Below the pieces are notes generated by a model. The model worked only from the letters and a program-made list of their open reading frames with translations. It ran no database searches and was not told the origin of the DNA. Of a DNA stretch of 42,095 nt, positions 7,194 through 16,508 are shown piece by piece. Origin of the DNA: Chloroflexi bacterium B3_Chlor (lineage in GTDB: Bacteria; Chloroflexota; Anaerolineae; UBA7937; B3-Chlor); the NCBI GenBank assembly GCA_005223035.1, contig NJBK01000027.1, forward strand, positions 1-42,095. The letters are read 5' to 3'. The position numbers were made by a program, and so were the translations under genes. Within the stretch, counting starts at the first letter, position 1, and each line of letters starts with the position of its first letter.

Positions 7194-8942
7194 ATGGCAA
7201 AAGTACCGTCTGATCTCGAAATCGCCCAAGCGGCGAAGCTGAAGCCCATCCTAGAGATCGCCGAATTGGTGGGCTTGACCGAAGATGACTTGGATCTCTT
7301 CGGGAAGTATAAGGCCAAGGTGCATCTGGATGTCCTTGAGAAGCTCAAGGATCGCCCTAATGGTAAGTACATTGATGTCACGGCCATCACCCCGACCCCT
7401 CTGGGCGAAGGAAAGACTGTGACCACAGTTGGCGTAAGCCAGGGCCTAAACTACATCGGCAAGAAGGTATTCACCGTTATTCGACAACCTTCTCAAGGTC
7501 CCACCTTTGGCATCAAGGGTGGGGCGGCCGGTGGCGGCTACTCGCAGATTGTGCCCATGGAGGATTTCAACCTTCACCTCACCGGCGATATCCACGCCGT
7601 CGGTGCTGCTCACAACCTCCTCGCGGCGGCGATAGATGCCAGGATCATGCATGAGGATAGGTTGAGCGACGAGCAGCTGGCCGACATGGGGCTAAGAAGG
7701 CTCGCCATCGACCCCTACAGCATCACCTGGAACCGCGTGGTCGACGTCAACGACCGGGCGCTACGTAACGTAATCGTGGGCCTTGGAACCAAGTGGGATG
7801 GCCGTCCTCGCGAGTCCGGTTTCGACATCACGGTCGCCTCGGAAGTCATGGCCATCCTGGCCCTGACGATCGGGTTGCAGGATCTACGTGAGAGATTGGG
7901 CAGAATCATCATCGGCACCGACAAGAAGAGGAACCCTGTGACTGCCGAGGACTTGGGTGTGGCTGGCGCAATGACCGTGCTCATGAAAGAAGCCCTCATG
8001 CCCAATCTGATGCAGACTCTCGAAAACAGCCCAGCTTTCGTTCACGCCGGCCCCTTCGCCAACATCGCCCACGGGAACTCGTCCATCATCGCCGACATGA
8101 TCGGCCTCAAGATGGTATCTGATGGCTATCTGGTCACCGAGTCGGGGTTTGGCGCTGACTGTGGCATGGAGAAGTTCTTCGACATCAAGTGCCGGTATAG
8201 CGGTCTGATTCCCAACTGTGTAGTTATGGCCGCTACGATCAGAGCGCTGAAGATGCACGGCGGTGGACCGAAAGTTGTGGCCGGCCGGCCCTTGGACCCA
8301 GCCTACCAGGAAGAAAACCTGGAACTGCTGGAAAAGGGCGTCGACAACCTGAAGACCAATATCGCCATCGCCAAGCAGTACGGCGTCCCCGTAGTTATCG
8401 CCGTGAACAGGTTCACTGCCGACACCGATGCTGAGGTCGAGCTGGTGAGGCAGGCGGCGCTAGACGCCGGCGCGGATGACTCGGTGGAGAGCAACGTTTG
8501 GGCCAAGGGTGGCGAAGGTGGTGCGGCCCTGGCAGAGGCGGTGGTGAAGGCCTGCGAGAAGCCCAGCAAGTTCGAGTTCCTCTATCCTTTGGATATCCCC
8601 ATCAAGGAGAAGATAGAGATCATCGCCACCAAGGTGTACGGAGCAGATGGGGTGGAGTATACGTCTCGGGCGGAGGCCAAGGTCAGGCTCTACACCAGGC
8701 TTGGCTATGACAAACTGCCCCTCAACATGGCCAAGACCCACCTCTCTCTCTCGCATGACCCAACCTGGAAGGGCGTGCCCAAGAACTACAACATACCTAT
8801 TACTGACATCAGGGCTTCGGCAGGTGCGGGCTTCCTGTATCCGCTACTCGGTGAGATGCGCACCATGCCCGGACTGCCGTCCCGGCCGGTCTTCTTCGAT
8901 GTGGACATTGACGAAACGGGCAAGACGCTGGGCTTGTTCTAG
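7194..8942 (+). CDS. fhs: Formate-tetrahydrofolate ligase
   Basis: This 582-residue enzyme activates formate with ATP to 10-formyl-THF, the entry step of the methyl branch of the Wood-Ljungdahl pathway. Family blocks are complete: the nucleotide loop [14 protein letters not shown] at about residue 65, [78 protein letters not shown] and the C-terminal [22 protein letters not shown]. Length is slightly above the usual 557. The ATG at 7194 has AAGGAGG 6 nt upstream; an in-frame GTG directly before it is a less likely start. It heads the run of acetyl-CoA pathway genes and sits behind its own leader with a hairpin terminator. Confidence 0.96.
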   Translation: MAKVPSDLEIAQAAKLKPILEIAELVGLTEDDLDLFGKYKAKVHLDVLEKLKDRPNGKYIDVTAITPTPLGEGKTVTTVGVSQGLNYIGKKVFTVIRQPSQGPTFGIKGGAAGGGYSQIVPMEDFNLHLTGDIHAVGAAHNLLAAAIDARIMHEDRLSDEQLADMGLRRLAIDPYSITWNRVVDVNDRALRNVIVGLGTKWDGRPRESGFDITVASEVMAILALTIGLQDLRERLGRIIIGTDKKRNPVTAEDLGVAGAMTVLMKEALMPNLMQTLENSPAFVHAGPFANIAHGNSSIIADMIGLKMVSDGYLVTESGFGADCGMEKFFDIKCRYSGLIPNCVVMAATIRALKMHGGGPKVVAGRPLDPAYQEENLELLEKGVDNLKTNIAIAKQYGVPVVIAVNRFTADTDAEVELVRQAALDAGADDSVESNVWAKGGEGGAALAEAVVKACEKPSKFEFLYPLDIPIKEKIEIIATKVYGADGVEYTSRAEAKVRLYTRLGYDKLPLNMAKTHLSLSHDPTWKGVPKNYNIPITDIRASAGAGFLYPLLGEMRTMPGLPSRPVFFDVDIDETGKTLGLF

Positions 8943-9011
8943 GATGTGTGGCGGCAGGGAGCGAGCGCGCACCCGCACCCACGCTGACCGAGGATAGACC
9001 AGAGAATACCA

Positions 9012-9043
9012 GGGGGCGAGCTGACCACCATCGGTTCGCCCCC
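9012..9043 (+). terminator. GC-rich hairpin after fhs, possible terminator
   Basis: An 8-bp stem (GGGGGCGA at 9012-9019 with TCGCCCCC at 9036-9043) has a 16-nt loop and no U tract. It separates fhs from a possible second promoter for the CODH genes. Confidence 0.4.
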
Positions 9044-9072
9044 CTACCCCGCTCAAGGCCTCTGACTTCCTG

Positions 9073-9101
9073 TTGCGGCCCTGAACGAGCTATGCTATCA
9101 T
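9073..9101 (+). promoter_or_regulatory. Candidate promoter for the HMA-like/CODH genes
   Basis: TTGCGG (9073-9078) and TATCAT (9096-9101) are 17 bp apart, about 45 bp before the HMA-like gene. The AT-rich -10 region (TATCATTATAAAT) stands out from its GC-rich surroundings. The -35 matches the consensus in only four of six positions. Confidence 0.4.
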
Positions 9102-9146
9102 TATAAATAGGAGCAAATGAGTCCACTTTGAAGGAGGTGATACAAC

Positions 9147-9473
9147 ATGGCAGTCTCAACCTTACCGGTGCCTTCGATGTATGCCGATCACCACGTGACG
9201 GCGGTACGAGAGGCACTCAGCGGCCTGTCCGGCGTGCAGGACATCCAGGCCAGCGCCGCTTTCAAGGAGGTGACCATCAAGCACACCAACGAGGTCAGCA
9301 AGAAGGCTATCACCGAGGCTCTGGAGAAAGCGGGTTATCCCGCGGGGGAAGAAGAGCCCATCGAAGAGAAGCCCTCCCGCTTCGGTGACCCGGCCTGGTA
9401 CGAGTGTGCCTCACGGAGCATCAAGACCGACCAGGCAGATCTAGAGATGTCTGGTGACTTCCGAATGTACTAG
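9147..9473 (+). CDS. Small HMA-like protein without the metal-binding CxxC
   Basis: This is a 108-residue protein with an extended ribosome binding site (AAGGAGGTGA) directly ahead. Residues 1-68 follow the heavy-metal-associated ferredoxin-like fold: strand TLPVPSM, helix HHVTAVREALSGLSGV, strand DIQASAAFKEVTIKH, helix KKAITEALEKAGYP. The usual MxCxxC loop is replaced by SMYADHH, which has no cysteine but an Asp and two His. The tail of about 35 residues (FGDPAWYECASRS to EMSGDFRMY) matches nothing I know and contains the only Cys. The position directly before cooS, with no CooC-type nickel ATPase in view, suggests a part in nickel handling or CODH assembly. That is inference only. Confidence 0.75.
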   Translation: MAVSTLPVPSMYADHHVTAVREALSGLSGVQDIQASAAFKEVTIKHTNEVSKKAITEALEKAGYPAGEEEPIEEKPSRFGDPAWYECASRSIKTDQADLEMSGDFRMY

Positions 9474-9554
9474 AGCTGAGGGGCACGGACACCATGCTCT
9501 TCCCGAGCGCTTGGACACTAGGTGCAAGAGTACACTCAGTGAGAGGAGAGCCAA

Positions 9555-11546
9555 ATGGCAAAAAGCCACAAGACTATTGATCCCGCAGCTAAGGCCATGT
9601 TGGAGAAGGCTGCGGAACTAGAGATCACGACAGCTTTCGACCGTGTCGATGAAATGAAGCCCTGTCCTATCGGCTCCAAGGGACAGTGTTGCAAGAACTG
9701 CGCCATGGGGCCCTGTCGTCTGACCAAGGAAGGTCAGGTGGGCATCTGCGGGGCCACCGTCGAAACCGTTGCAGCCAGAAACCTGGCACGCGCCATAGCG
9801 GCGGGTGCCGCAGCCCATTCCGATCACGGACGGGACATGGCCTTCGTCCTCCATGGTGCAGCCACGGGTGAGGCGCCCGGGTACCAGATCAGAGATGAAT
9901 TCAAGTTGAGGGAGGTCGCCCGGGATCTGGGTCTAGAGGTTGAGGATCGCACCAAGGAGGAAATCGCCATCGATGTCGCCGAGAAGGCCCTGGCCGAGTT
10001 CGGGAAGCAGTCGGGAGAGCTCACATATCTCGCCCGCGCCCCCAAGAAGCGCCAGGAGATATGGCGTGAGTTGGGCATCGCCCCGCGGGGCGTCGACCGA
10101 GAGATAGTGGAAATCCTGCATCGCACTGTTGTGGGCAACGACCAAGACCCAGAACATATTCTCGATCAGGGCATGCGCGCGGCTCTCGGCGATGGCTGGG
10201 GAGGTTCCATGCTGGCCACAGACATCTCGGATATCCTGTTTGGTACTCCCAGCCCGCTGGTTACTCAGGTGAATCTGGGAGTGCTGAGAGAGGACGAGGT
10301 CAACATTGTCATCCACGGGCACGAACCGACTCTGTCCGAGATGGTCGTGGCTGCGGTCAGGGACCCCGAGATGATCGAGTACGCCAAGTCCAAGGGGGCC
10401 AAGGGTATCACTCTAGCCGGTATCTGCTGCACCTCCAACGAGACACTGATGCGGCAAGGTGTGCCTTCGGCGGGCAATTTCTTGGATCAGGAACTGGCGA
10501 TCCTCACCGGGGCCGTAGAGGCCATGGTGGTAGACGTGCAGTGCATCTTCCAGAGCCTGGTGGACCTGGCCGAGAACTATCACACCAAGGTGATAACCAC
10601 CTCCCCCAAGGCGAAGATCACCGGTGCCCTCCACATGGAGTTTGACGAGCACCGCGCTCCTGAGATCGCCAGGGAGATCGTCAAGACCGCGATTGACAAC
10701 TACCCGAACCGCGGGTCAACTTACATCCCTGACATGCAGGAGAACATGGTGCCTGGTTTCTCCCACGAGTATGTCCGTTACATGTTGGGCGGCTACTACC
10801 GTGGGTCCCTGCGTCCGCTCAACGACGCCATCATGGCTGGTCGTCTGCGGGGTGTGGCGGGCGTGGTAGGATGCAACAATCCTCGAGTCGTCCAGGACGA
10901 GGCCCATTTCGAGATAGTGAAGGAGTTCTTGAAGAACGACGTGCTGGTCGTGCAGACCGGATGTGGCGCTCTGTGCAATGCGAAATACGGCTTGCTTCAG
11001 GGTGAGGCGCTCGAGGTGGCCGGCCCTGGATTGCGGGAGATCTGTGAGACGGTAGGGATACCCCCGGTATTGCACGTGGGTTCCTGTGTGGACAACAGCC
11101 GCATTCTGACCGTCCTGGCAGAGATGGCCACAGAGGGTGGCCTGGGCGACGACATCTCCGATATCCCGGGAGTGGGCATCGCCCCAGAATGGATGAGCGA
11201 GAAAGCCCTGGCTATCGGGACGTATTTTGTCGCCTCAGGAGCCTATGTGATCTTCGGGGTTAAGTCGCCAGTCGAGGGAAGTGAGGCAGTAACGGATTTG
11301 ATCAGCCGCCGCTGGGAGGAGAAGACCGGAGGAAAGCTGGAGTTCGAGCCCGATCCAAAGAAGATCGTGAAGAAGTCACTTGAGCATATTGACAAGAAGC
11401 GCGCGGCCCTCGGCTTGCCCGAGTACGATCCTGCTCGCTTCGGGCAGAGTGGAGATCGCCGTTGGCAGGCTTGGCTCAAGGCTCGAGAAGAGGGGGCGGA
11501 GGTCAGCCTGTACAGCATGGCTGGTGTGCCCGCCGGAGAAGAGTAA
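9555..11546 (+). CDS. cooS: Carbon monoxide dehydrogenase catalytic subunit
   Basis: This 663-residue Ni-Fe CODH (CooS/AcsA) reduces CO2 to CO for acetyl-CoA synthase, or oxidises CO, using ferredoxin. The cluster ligands are visible: C37 and C45 for the D-cluster shared across the dimer, and C46, C49, C54 and C65 for the B-cluster. The C-cluster positions are seen in IHGHEPTLSEM (His), GICCTSNE, DVQCIFQSL, VGCNNPR, TGCGALCNAK and HVGSCVDNSR. Length and order agree with the bacterial family. A ribosome site (GAGAGGAGAG) precedes the ATG. acsB starts 15 bp downstream, so it is most likely the CODH half of the bifunctional CODH/ACS complex rather than a free CO-oxidising enzyme. Confidence 0.96.
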   Translation: MAKSHKTIDPAAKAMLEKAAELEITTAFDRVDEMKPCPIGSKGQCCKNCAMGPCRLTKEGQVGICGATVETVAARNLARAIAAGAAAHSDHGRDMAFVLHGAATGEAPGYQIRDEFKLREVARDLGLEVEDRTKEEIAIDVAEKALAEFGKQSGELTYLARAPKKRQEIWRELGIAPRGVDREIVEILHRTVVGNDQDPEHILDQGMRAALGDGWGGSMLATDISDILFGTPSPLVTQVNLGVLREDEVNIVIHGHEPTLSEMVVAAVRDPEMIEYAKSKGAKGITLAGICCTSNETLMRQGVPSAGNFLDQELAILTGAVEAMVVDVQCIFQSLVDLAENYHTKVITTSPKAKITGALHMEFDEHRAPEIAREIVKTAIDNYPNRGSTYIPDMQENMVPGFSHEYVRYMLGGYYRGSLRPLNDAIMAGRLRGVAGVVGCNNPRVVQDEAHFEIVKEFLKNDVLVVQTGCGALCNAKYGLLQGEALEVAGPGLREICETVGIPPVLHVGSCVDNSRILTVLAEMATEGGLGDDISDIPGVGIAPEWMSEKALAIGTYFVASGAYVIFGVKSPVEGSEAVTDLISRRWEEKTGGKLEFEPDPKKIVKKSLEHIDKKRAALGLPEYDPARFGQSGDRRWQAWLKAREEGAEVSLYSMAGVPAGEE

Positions 11547-11561
11547 GGAGGGTAGAGATCA

Positions 11562-13817
11562 ATGTCGAAGTACATAGCTAGTGCCGCCATTCGTGGCGCT
11601 AATAGCATCTATCAGGAAGCCGACCAACTGCTCCAGAAAGTCTTGACGGAGAAGGGACCGGAGACACCGGTACAGTTCCCCAGCACCGCCTACTACCTGC
11701 CGGTGATCAACGGCTTCACGGGAATCGAGGTGTCCAAACTGGGAGACCTGCCACCGGTGCTTGACCATGCCAAGAAACTCCTTCACCCTGTGCCCAGGGA
11801 AAGCCTGTGGACCCCATATCTGGGCGAGGCGCTGGACTGTGGCGTGGCTACCCTTTTCGCCGAGGAAACCATTATGGGAATCAAGTACGCCCTCGGTGAG
11901 CAGCCGGAGAAGCTGGATGGCTACCCCGACTTGGTGACCGCCGGCGGCGAGGGGTACTGCAATGGCCCCATTGACGATGTGCAGTTGCGCGCGTGGGGCA
12001 TCCAACTGGTGGATGGACGTATGCCAGGCTTCTGCGCTCTAATCGGTTGCGCGAAGTCCAATCAGGTTGCGGTGCAACTCGTGCGTGAGTTGCAGCGCCG
12101 TAATATCCTGGTGTTCCTAAGTGGCAACGTGAACGGCCGCAGCATCATCCATCAGTTGCTGGAGGAGGGTGTGGAGATGGGGTATGACACCTACATCATC
12201 CCCTTCGGCACCGACACCATCGCCACCATCTATCCCGCGGGCTTCGCGACCCGCTCAGCGCTCACCTTCGGAGGCCTGAAGGCCGGCCAGGCGCGGGAGA
12301 TGCTGATCTACAATAAGTTCCGCGTCTTCGCCTTTGCCCTGGCCCTGGGTGAGGTGGATGACCTCAAGTACGCCACTGCTGCCGGAGCTATCAACTACGG
12401 CTTTCCCGTCATCGCAGACACCGTCATCCCGGAGGTACTGCCCACCGGCGTAACCGAATATGAGCACGTCATCTCTATGCCCTTCGATGACATCGAGGGC
12501 AAAGATGACCTGGAGCGAGCTGAGAGGCTGATCGCCAGGTGTATAGAGGTACGAGGGGTGAAGGTGACGATCGCCGAGATCCCCATTCCCGTCCCATACG
12601 GGTCAGCCTTTGAGGGAGAGAGAGTACGCAAGGATGACATGCGTGTCGAGTTGGGCGGCAAGAAATCGCGCGCCTTTGAGTATCTCTTGATGAAAGACCC
12701 CGATGAGATCGAGGATGGCAAGATCGAGTTGATAGGGCCCGACTTCGACGATGTCGAGGAAGCTGGGGCAATGGACGTGGGCATCGTCATCGAAGTGGGC
12801 GGCCGAAAGATGCAGAAAGACTTCGAGCCGGTCTTGGAGCGCCAGATACACTACTTCCTGAACGCCGCATCAGGCGTGCAACACATCGGGCAGCGGGACA
12901 TCGCCTGGATACGCATCAGCAAGGCTGCGGCGGACAAGGGGTTCACACTGAAGCACTTCGGCGAGATCGTGTACGCCCGTTTCAAGGGTGAGCCTTGGAA
13001 CAGCATTGTAGACAAGGCGCAGGTCAAGCTGATCACCGACCCTGAGGAGATGAAGAAGTGGATAGAGTTGGCTCGTGAGGCGTACAGCGAACGAAACGTT
13101 CGGGTTGCAGGGCTGACCGATGATGCGGTAGAGGAATTCTACTCGTGCACGCTTTGTCAGTCCTTCGCACCGACCCACGTATGTGTCATCTCACCGCAAC
13201 GGCTCGGTCTTTGTGGGGCGTACAACTGGCTGGACTGCAAGGCCGCCCACCAGATCAACCCCACCGGGCCCAACCAACCCATCCCCAAGGGGGAATCCCT
13301 GGATCCGGAGGTGGGACGTTGGAGCGGGCCTGAGGAGTTCGTGCACTCTCACTCCAACCAAACGGTAGAACACGTGACGATGTACTCCATCATGACCGAC
13401 CCCATGACTGCATGCGGGTGCTTCGAGTGTATGGTGCTCGTCATCCCCGAGGCGAATGGCGTGATGATAGTCTCGCGAGAGGACCCGAGCATGACGCCCT
13501 CAGGTATGACCTTCTCTACCATGGCTGGCATGTTCGGCGGTGGTCTGCAGACGCCAGGCGCCATGGGTGTTGGCAAGTACTATCTCACCAGTCCCAAGTT
13601 CATCTCCGCGGACGGTGGATTCAAGCGAGTGGTGTGGATGTCCTCCTTCCTCAAGGAAAGCATGCCTGAGGAGTTCAAGGCCGTCGCCGAGAGTGAGGGC
13701 ATTCCGGACCTCATAGATCGCGTCGCCGACGAGCGTAACGTGACCACGGTCGAGGAACTGCTGCCCTGGCTTGAGCAGCATCACCACCCGGCCTTGCAGA
13801 TGGACCCGATAATGTAA
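11562..13817 (+). CDS. acsB: Acetyl-CoA synthase (CO-methylating)
   Basis: This 751-residue enzyme condenses CO, a methyl group from the corrinoid protein and CoA to acetyl-CoA at its Ni-Ni-Fe4S4 A-cluster. It is the full-length bacterial form, with an N-terminal CODH-binding domain of about 310 residues that archaeal CdhC lacks. A-cluster ligands are present: C529, C532, C541 and C551 in the block beginning CTLCQSFAPTHVC, and the distal nickel site C618-G-C620 in ACGCFEC. AAGGAGG is about 10 nt before the ATG. The gene follows cooS by 15 bp. A hairpin lies between it and acsD. Confidence 0.96.
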   Translation: MSKYIASAAIRGANSIYQEADQLLQKVLTEKGPETPVQFPSTAYYLPVINGFTGIEVSKLGDLPPVLDHAKKLLHPVPRESLWTPYLGEALDCGVATLFAEETIMGIKYALGEQPEKLDGYPDLVTAGGEGYCNGPIDDVQLRAWGIQLVDGRMPGFCALIGCAKSNQVAVQLVRELQRRNILVFLSGNVNGRSIIHQLLEEGVEMGYDTYIIPFGTDTIATIYPAGFATRSALTFGGLKAGQAREMLIYNKFRVFAFALALGEVDDLKYATAAGAINYGFPVIADTVIPEVLPTGVTEYEHVISMPFDDIEGKDDLERAERLIARCIEVRGVKVTIAEIPIPVPYGSAFEGERVRKDDMRVELGGKKSRAFEYLLMKDPDEIEDGKIELIGPDFDDVEEAGAMDVGIVIEVGGRKMQKDFEPVLERQIHYFLNAASGVQHIGQRDIAWIRISKAAADKGFTLKHFGEIVYARFKGEPWNSIVDKAQVKLITDPEEMKKWIELAREAYSERNVRVAGLTDDAVEEFYSCTLCQSFAPTHVCVISPQRLGLCGAYNWLDCKAAHQINPTGPNQPIPKGESLDPEVGRWSGPEEFVHSHSNQTVEHVTMYSIMTDPMTACGCFECMVLVIPEANGVMIVSREDPSMTPSGMTFSTMAGMFGGGLQTPGAMGVGKYYLTSPKFISADGGFKRVVWMSSFLKESMPEEFKAVAESEGIPDLIDRVADERNVTTVEELLPWLEQHHHPALQMDPIM

Positions 13818-13831
13818 TCGCCTTGTCGGAA

Positions 13832-13863
13832 GGGGTGGTCCGCCCTCGATGCGTCACCACCCC
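13832..13863 (+). repeat. Hairpin between acsB and acsD
   Basis: An 8-bp stem (GGGGTGGT at 13832-13839 with ACCACCCC at 13856-13863) with a 16-nt loop begins 14 bp after the acsB stop. Without a U tract it is more likely an mRNA stability or processing element, or a weak stop setting the ratio of acsB to the corrinoid protein genes, than a full terminator. Confidence 0.4.
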
Positions 13864-13935
13864 CTGCAGTATTGCGGTTGCGTTGCCATCGGGGATACCG
13901 AGGGCGACAAGACCAACTTAGAAGGAGTAGCAGTA

Positions 13936-14910
13936 ATGCCTGTTGCTGTGGAGACCCCGAAGAAGGAATGGACAGGTCAGGTAAGGGAAGTTGTTCTGGG
14001 TGCTACCGAGGCCGAGGGCGGTACCCGCAGCAAGACCGTGACCGTGGGCGGTGAGAGTACACTGCCCTTTCTTGATTTTGAGGCCCCGATGCCCAACCCT
14101 CCTCGCATCGCGGTTGAGATTCAAGATCGCAAGCCCAGCGACTGGTCCTCTGTTCTACTAACCGTATGGGGACAGGTCTTGGATGACCCTGCGGCCTGGG
14201 CCAAGGCGGTGGAGGAGCTGGATGTGGACCTTCTGGTGCTGAAGATAAACCTTACTGATGCCGACGGCAACGAAACCACAGCAGAACAAGCCAGGGCTTC
14301 CGTGAGGAAGGTGCTCGACGCGACAGGATTGCCCCTCATTGTGTTTGGTCCCGGGCAGACGGAGTTGGATATCGACCTCTTGGTGGCCGTCGCCGAGGAA
14401 GCCGCGGGGGAGCGTGTTGTGCTCGGAGTGTGCGACGACAAGAACTACAAAACCATTGTGGCTGCAGCTCTGGCCCATGGGCACCTCGTAAATGGTCGCA
14501 CCGCGATGGACGTGAACCTGGCCAAACAGCTGAACATTCTCATCAGCGACATGGGATTGCCGCTGGATCGTGTCATCATGGACCCCACCACTGCGGCGCT
14601 TGGCTATGGTGTGGAGTATGGATATTCAGCCATGGAGCGGCTCAGATTGGCTGCCCTCCAAGGCGATGGGATGACACAGCAGCCTATGTTAGTCACGCCA
14701 GGTGAGGAAGCCTGGCGCATGAAGGAGGCTAAGGTTGGCGAGGATGTGCCGCAGGCCTGGGGAGACTGGGAAGAGCGGGCCATAACTTGGGAAACCTTGA
14801 CCGCCACCACCCTCATCCACTCAGGGGCGGACATAGTGGTCCTCCGTCACCCAGAGTCGGTACGGCGTGTTGAAGACCTGATCAGCAGACTATGGAACAA
14901 GGGGGACTAA
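13936..14910 (+). CDS. acsD: Corrinoid iron-sulfur protein small subunit
   Basis: This 324-residue subunit (AcsD/CdhD) pairs with AcsC in the corrinoid protein that shuttles the methyl group from methyl-THF to acetyl-CoA synthase. Family features include LPFLDFEAPMPNPPRIAVEI near the N-terminus, DLLVLKINLTDADG, a TIM-barrel core with VLGVCDDKNYKTIVAAAL, the block VIMDPTTAALGYGVEYGYS and the C-terminal LIHSGADIVVLRHPES. The frame is open from 13849, but the ATG at 13936 has AAGGAG 8 nt upstream and matches the family start. acsC begins 3 bp after the stop, consistent with translational coupling and equal production. Confidence 0.93.
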   Translation: MPVAVETPKKEWTGQVREVVLGATEAEGGTRSKTVTVGGESTLPFLDFEAPMPNPPRIAVEIQDRKPSDWSSVLLTVWGQVLDDPAAWAKAVEELDVDLLVLKINLTDADGNETTAEQARASVRKVLDATGLPLIVFGPGQTELDIDLLVAVAEEAAGERVVLGVCDDKNYKTIVAAALAHGHLVNGRTAMDVNLAKQLNILISDMGLPLDRVIMDPTTAALGYGVEYGYSAMERLRLAALQGDGMTQQPMLVTPGEEAWRMKEAKVGEDVPQAWGDWEERAITWETLTATTLIHSGADIVVLRHPESVRRVEDLISRLWNKGD

Positions 14911-14913
14911 GGC

Positions 14914-16263
14914 ATGGCCCTGACCGGCTTAGAGATCTACAAACTACTGCCCAAGACGAATTGCAAAGACTGTGGATTTCCCACCTGTCTCGCTTTCGCC
15001 ATGAAGCTAGCGGCCAAGCAGGCCGAGTTGGCCGCCTGTCCCGACGTTAGTGAGGACGCAAAGGCTGCGCTGGAGTCCGCCGCGGCCCCACCCGTTCGCC
15101 TCATCACTATAGGTGCTGACGAGTACAAGATCGAAGTCGGCAACGAGACCGAGTTGTACCGACATAACAAGGCTTTCTTCCACATGCCAGGCCTGCTGGT
15201 GCGCGTGAGGGATATCCAACCTCTGGCTGAGGTCGAGGAGTTGGTTAGCCAGGTTGACAGTTATGCTGTGGACTATGTAGGTATGGTGTTGAACCTCGAT
15301 GGCATCGCCGTGGAGAGCGCATCGGGGGACGGCGCAAAGTTCGCCGAGTATGTGAAGGTAGCATGCGCCAATACCAAACGCCCCCTGCTCTTGATGGCTG
15401 ATGACCCCGAGGTGATGAAAGCCGGTCTGGCGGAAGTTGAGGGAAGCACGCCACTTATCTATGCAGCAAGAGCAGACAACTGGCAGGCTATGGCGGAACT
15501 GGCGAAGGAGCACAGTGCACCACTGGCTGTCTATGCCGAGGGATTGGAGCCCCTCGTCGAACTGGTGAAGGAGGTCAAGGAATCCGGGGTAGAAGACATC
15601 GTTCTCGACCCAGGAACTCGAGACTTTCACGGTTCCTTGAACGTCCTGACCGAAATACGGCGCCTCGCTCTTGAAGCGAAACCAGATCGGCTTCTCGGCT
15701 ATCCGGTAGTCGCCTTTCCAGGTGAGTCCACAGAATCCCTGGCTGAGGAGTCTATGCTTGCGGGTCAGCACATCGCAAAGTATGCCGGATTCATTGTCAT
15801 GGATCATTTCGATCCGGCCGTGGCCTATCCTCTCCTGGCTCTGCGGCAGAATATCTATACAGATCCAAGGCAGCCTGTCCAGGTTACGCCAGGCATCTAT
15901 GAGATCAACGAGCCCGGACCTAACGACCAGTTGATGATCACGACTAATTTCTCCATCACCTATTTCTCGGTGGCAAACGAGGTTGAGGGAACTGGCATGC
16001 CAGCCTGGCTGCTGATCGCCGACTCTGAGGGATTGTCGGTGCTCACTGGTTGGGCGGCAGGCAAGTTCGATGCCGACAAGATTGCTACGACCGTGAAGAC
16101 TTCCGGCATCGCGGAGAAGGTTAGCCACAGGAAACTGACCATCCCCGGCGCGGTGTCCGTTCTCTCAGGAGAACTGGAGGATGAACTGGGTGGCTGGGAG
16201 ATTCTGGTAGGGCCGCGCGAGGCCGTCGACATACCAGCGTTCATGAAGCTCTGGAAAGAGTGA
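14914..16263 (+). CDS. acsC: Corrinoid iron-sulfur protein large subunit
   Basis: This 449-residue subunit (AcsC/CdhE) carries the cobamide that accepts the methyl group and an Fe4S4 cluster for reductive activation. The N-terminal cluster motif is clear: C17, C20, C25 and C42 in NCKDCGFPTCLAF and ELAACPDV. A TIM-barrel domain follows, then a C-terminal B12-binding domain of about 120 residues (from QVTPGIYEINEPGPNDQLMI onward, including LTGWAAGKFDADKIA). Length is the family norm. It is coupled to acsD. The next gene of the run is 245 bp away, the largest gap between acsD and folD. Confidence 0.94.
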   Translation: MALTGLEIYKLLPKTNCKDCGFPTCLAFAMKLAAKQAELAACPDVSEDAKAALESAAAPPVRLITIGADEYKIEVGNETELYRHNKAFFHMPGLLVRVRDIQPLAEVEELVSQVDSYAVDYVGMVLNLDGIAVESASGDGAKFAEYVKVACANTKRPLLLMADDPEVMKAGLAEVEGSTPLIYAARADNWQAMAELAKEHSAPLAVYAEGLEPLVELVKEVKESGVEDIVLDPGTRDFHGSLNVLTEIRRLALEAKPDRLLGYPVVAFPGESTESLAEESMLAGQHIAKYAGFIVMDHFDPAVAYPLLALRQNIYTDPRQPVQVTPGIYEINEPGPNDQLMITTNFSITYFSVANEVEGTGMPAWLLIADSEGLSVLTGWAAGKFDADKIATTVKTSGIAEKVSHRKLTIPGAVSVLSGELEDELGGWEILVGPREAVDIPAFMKLWKE

Positions 16264-16508
16264 TCTTGTGCCAGGTACTGTAGGGCCCCTTGTCGAGTCC
16301 TCGAGGCCGGTATCCCGGAGGAGTGATTCACTAGCCTACTCCATCCGATTGTGTCCTGGCCCCAACGGTGGGAGAAGGGGGCAGTAGCGCGGCTGCGACA
16401 TTGTATCGGCCCAGTGAGACCGGTCCGTTGAAAAGCGACGCCTCGTGATGGTGGACCGTCTTTGCTCGTTGCGCTTCTGCATTGGCCATTACTGCAAGGA
16501 GGAGTCCC
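16264..16508. other. Gap between acsC and acsE
   Basis: No coding frame can be supported in these 245 bp and no clear promoter or terminator is visible. It is unusually long for this otherwise tight gene run and may hold an RNA processing site or a weak promoter. Confidence 0.4.
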
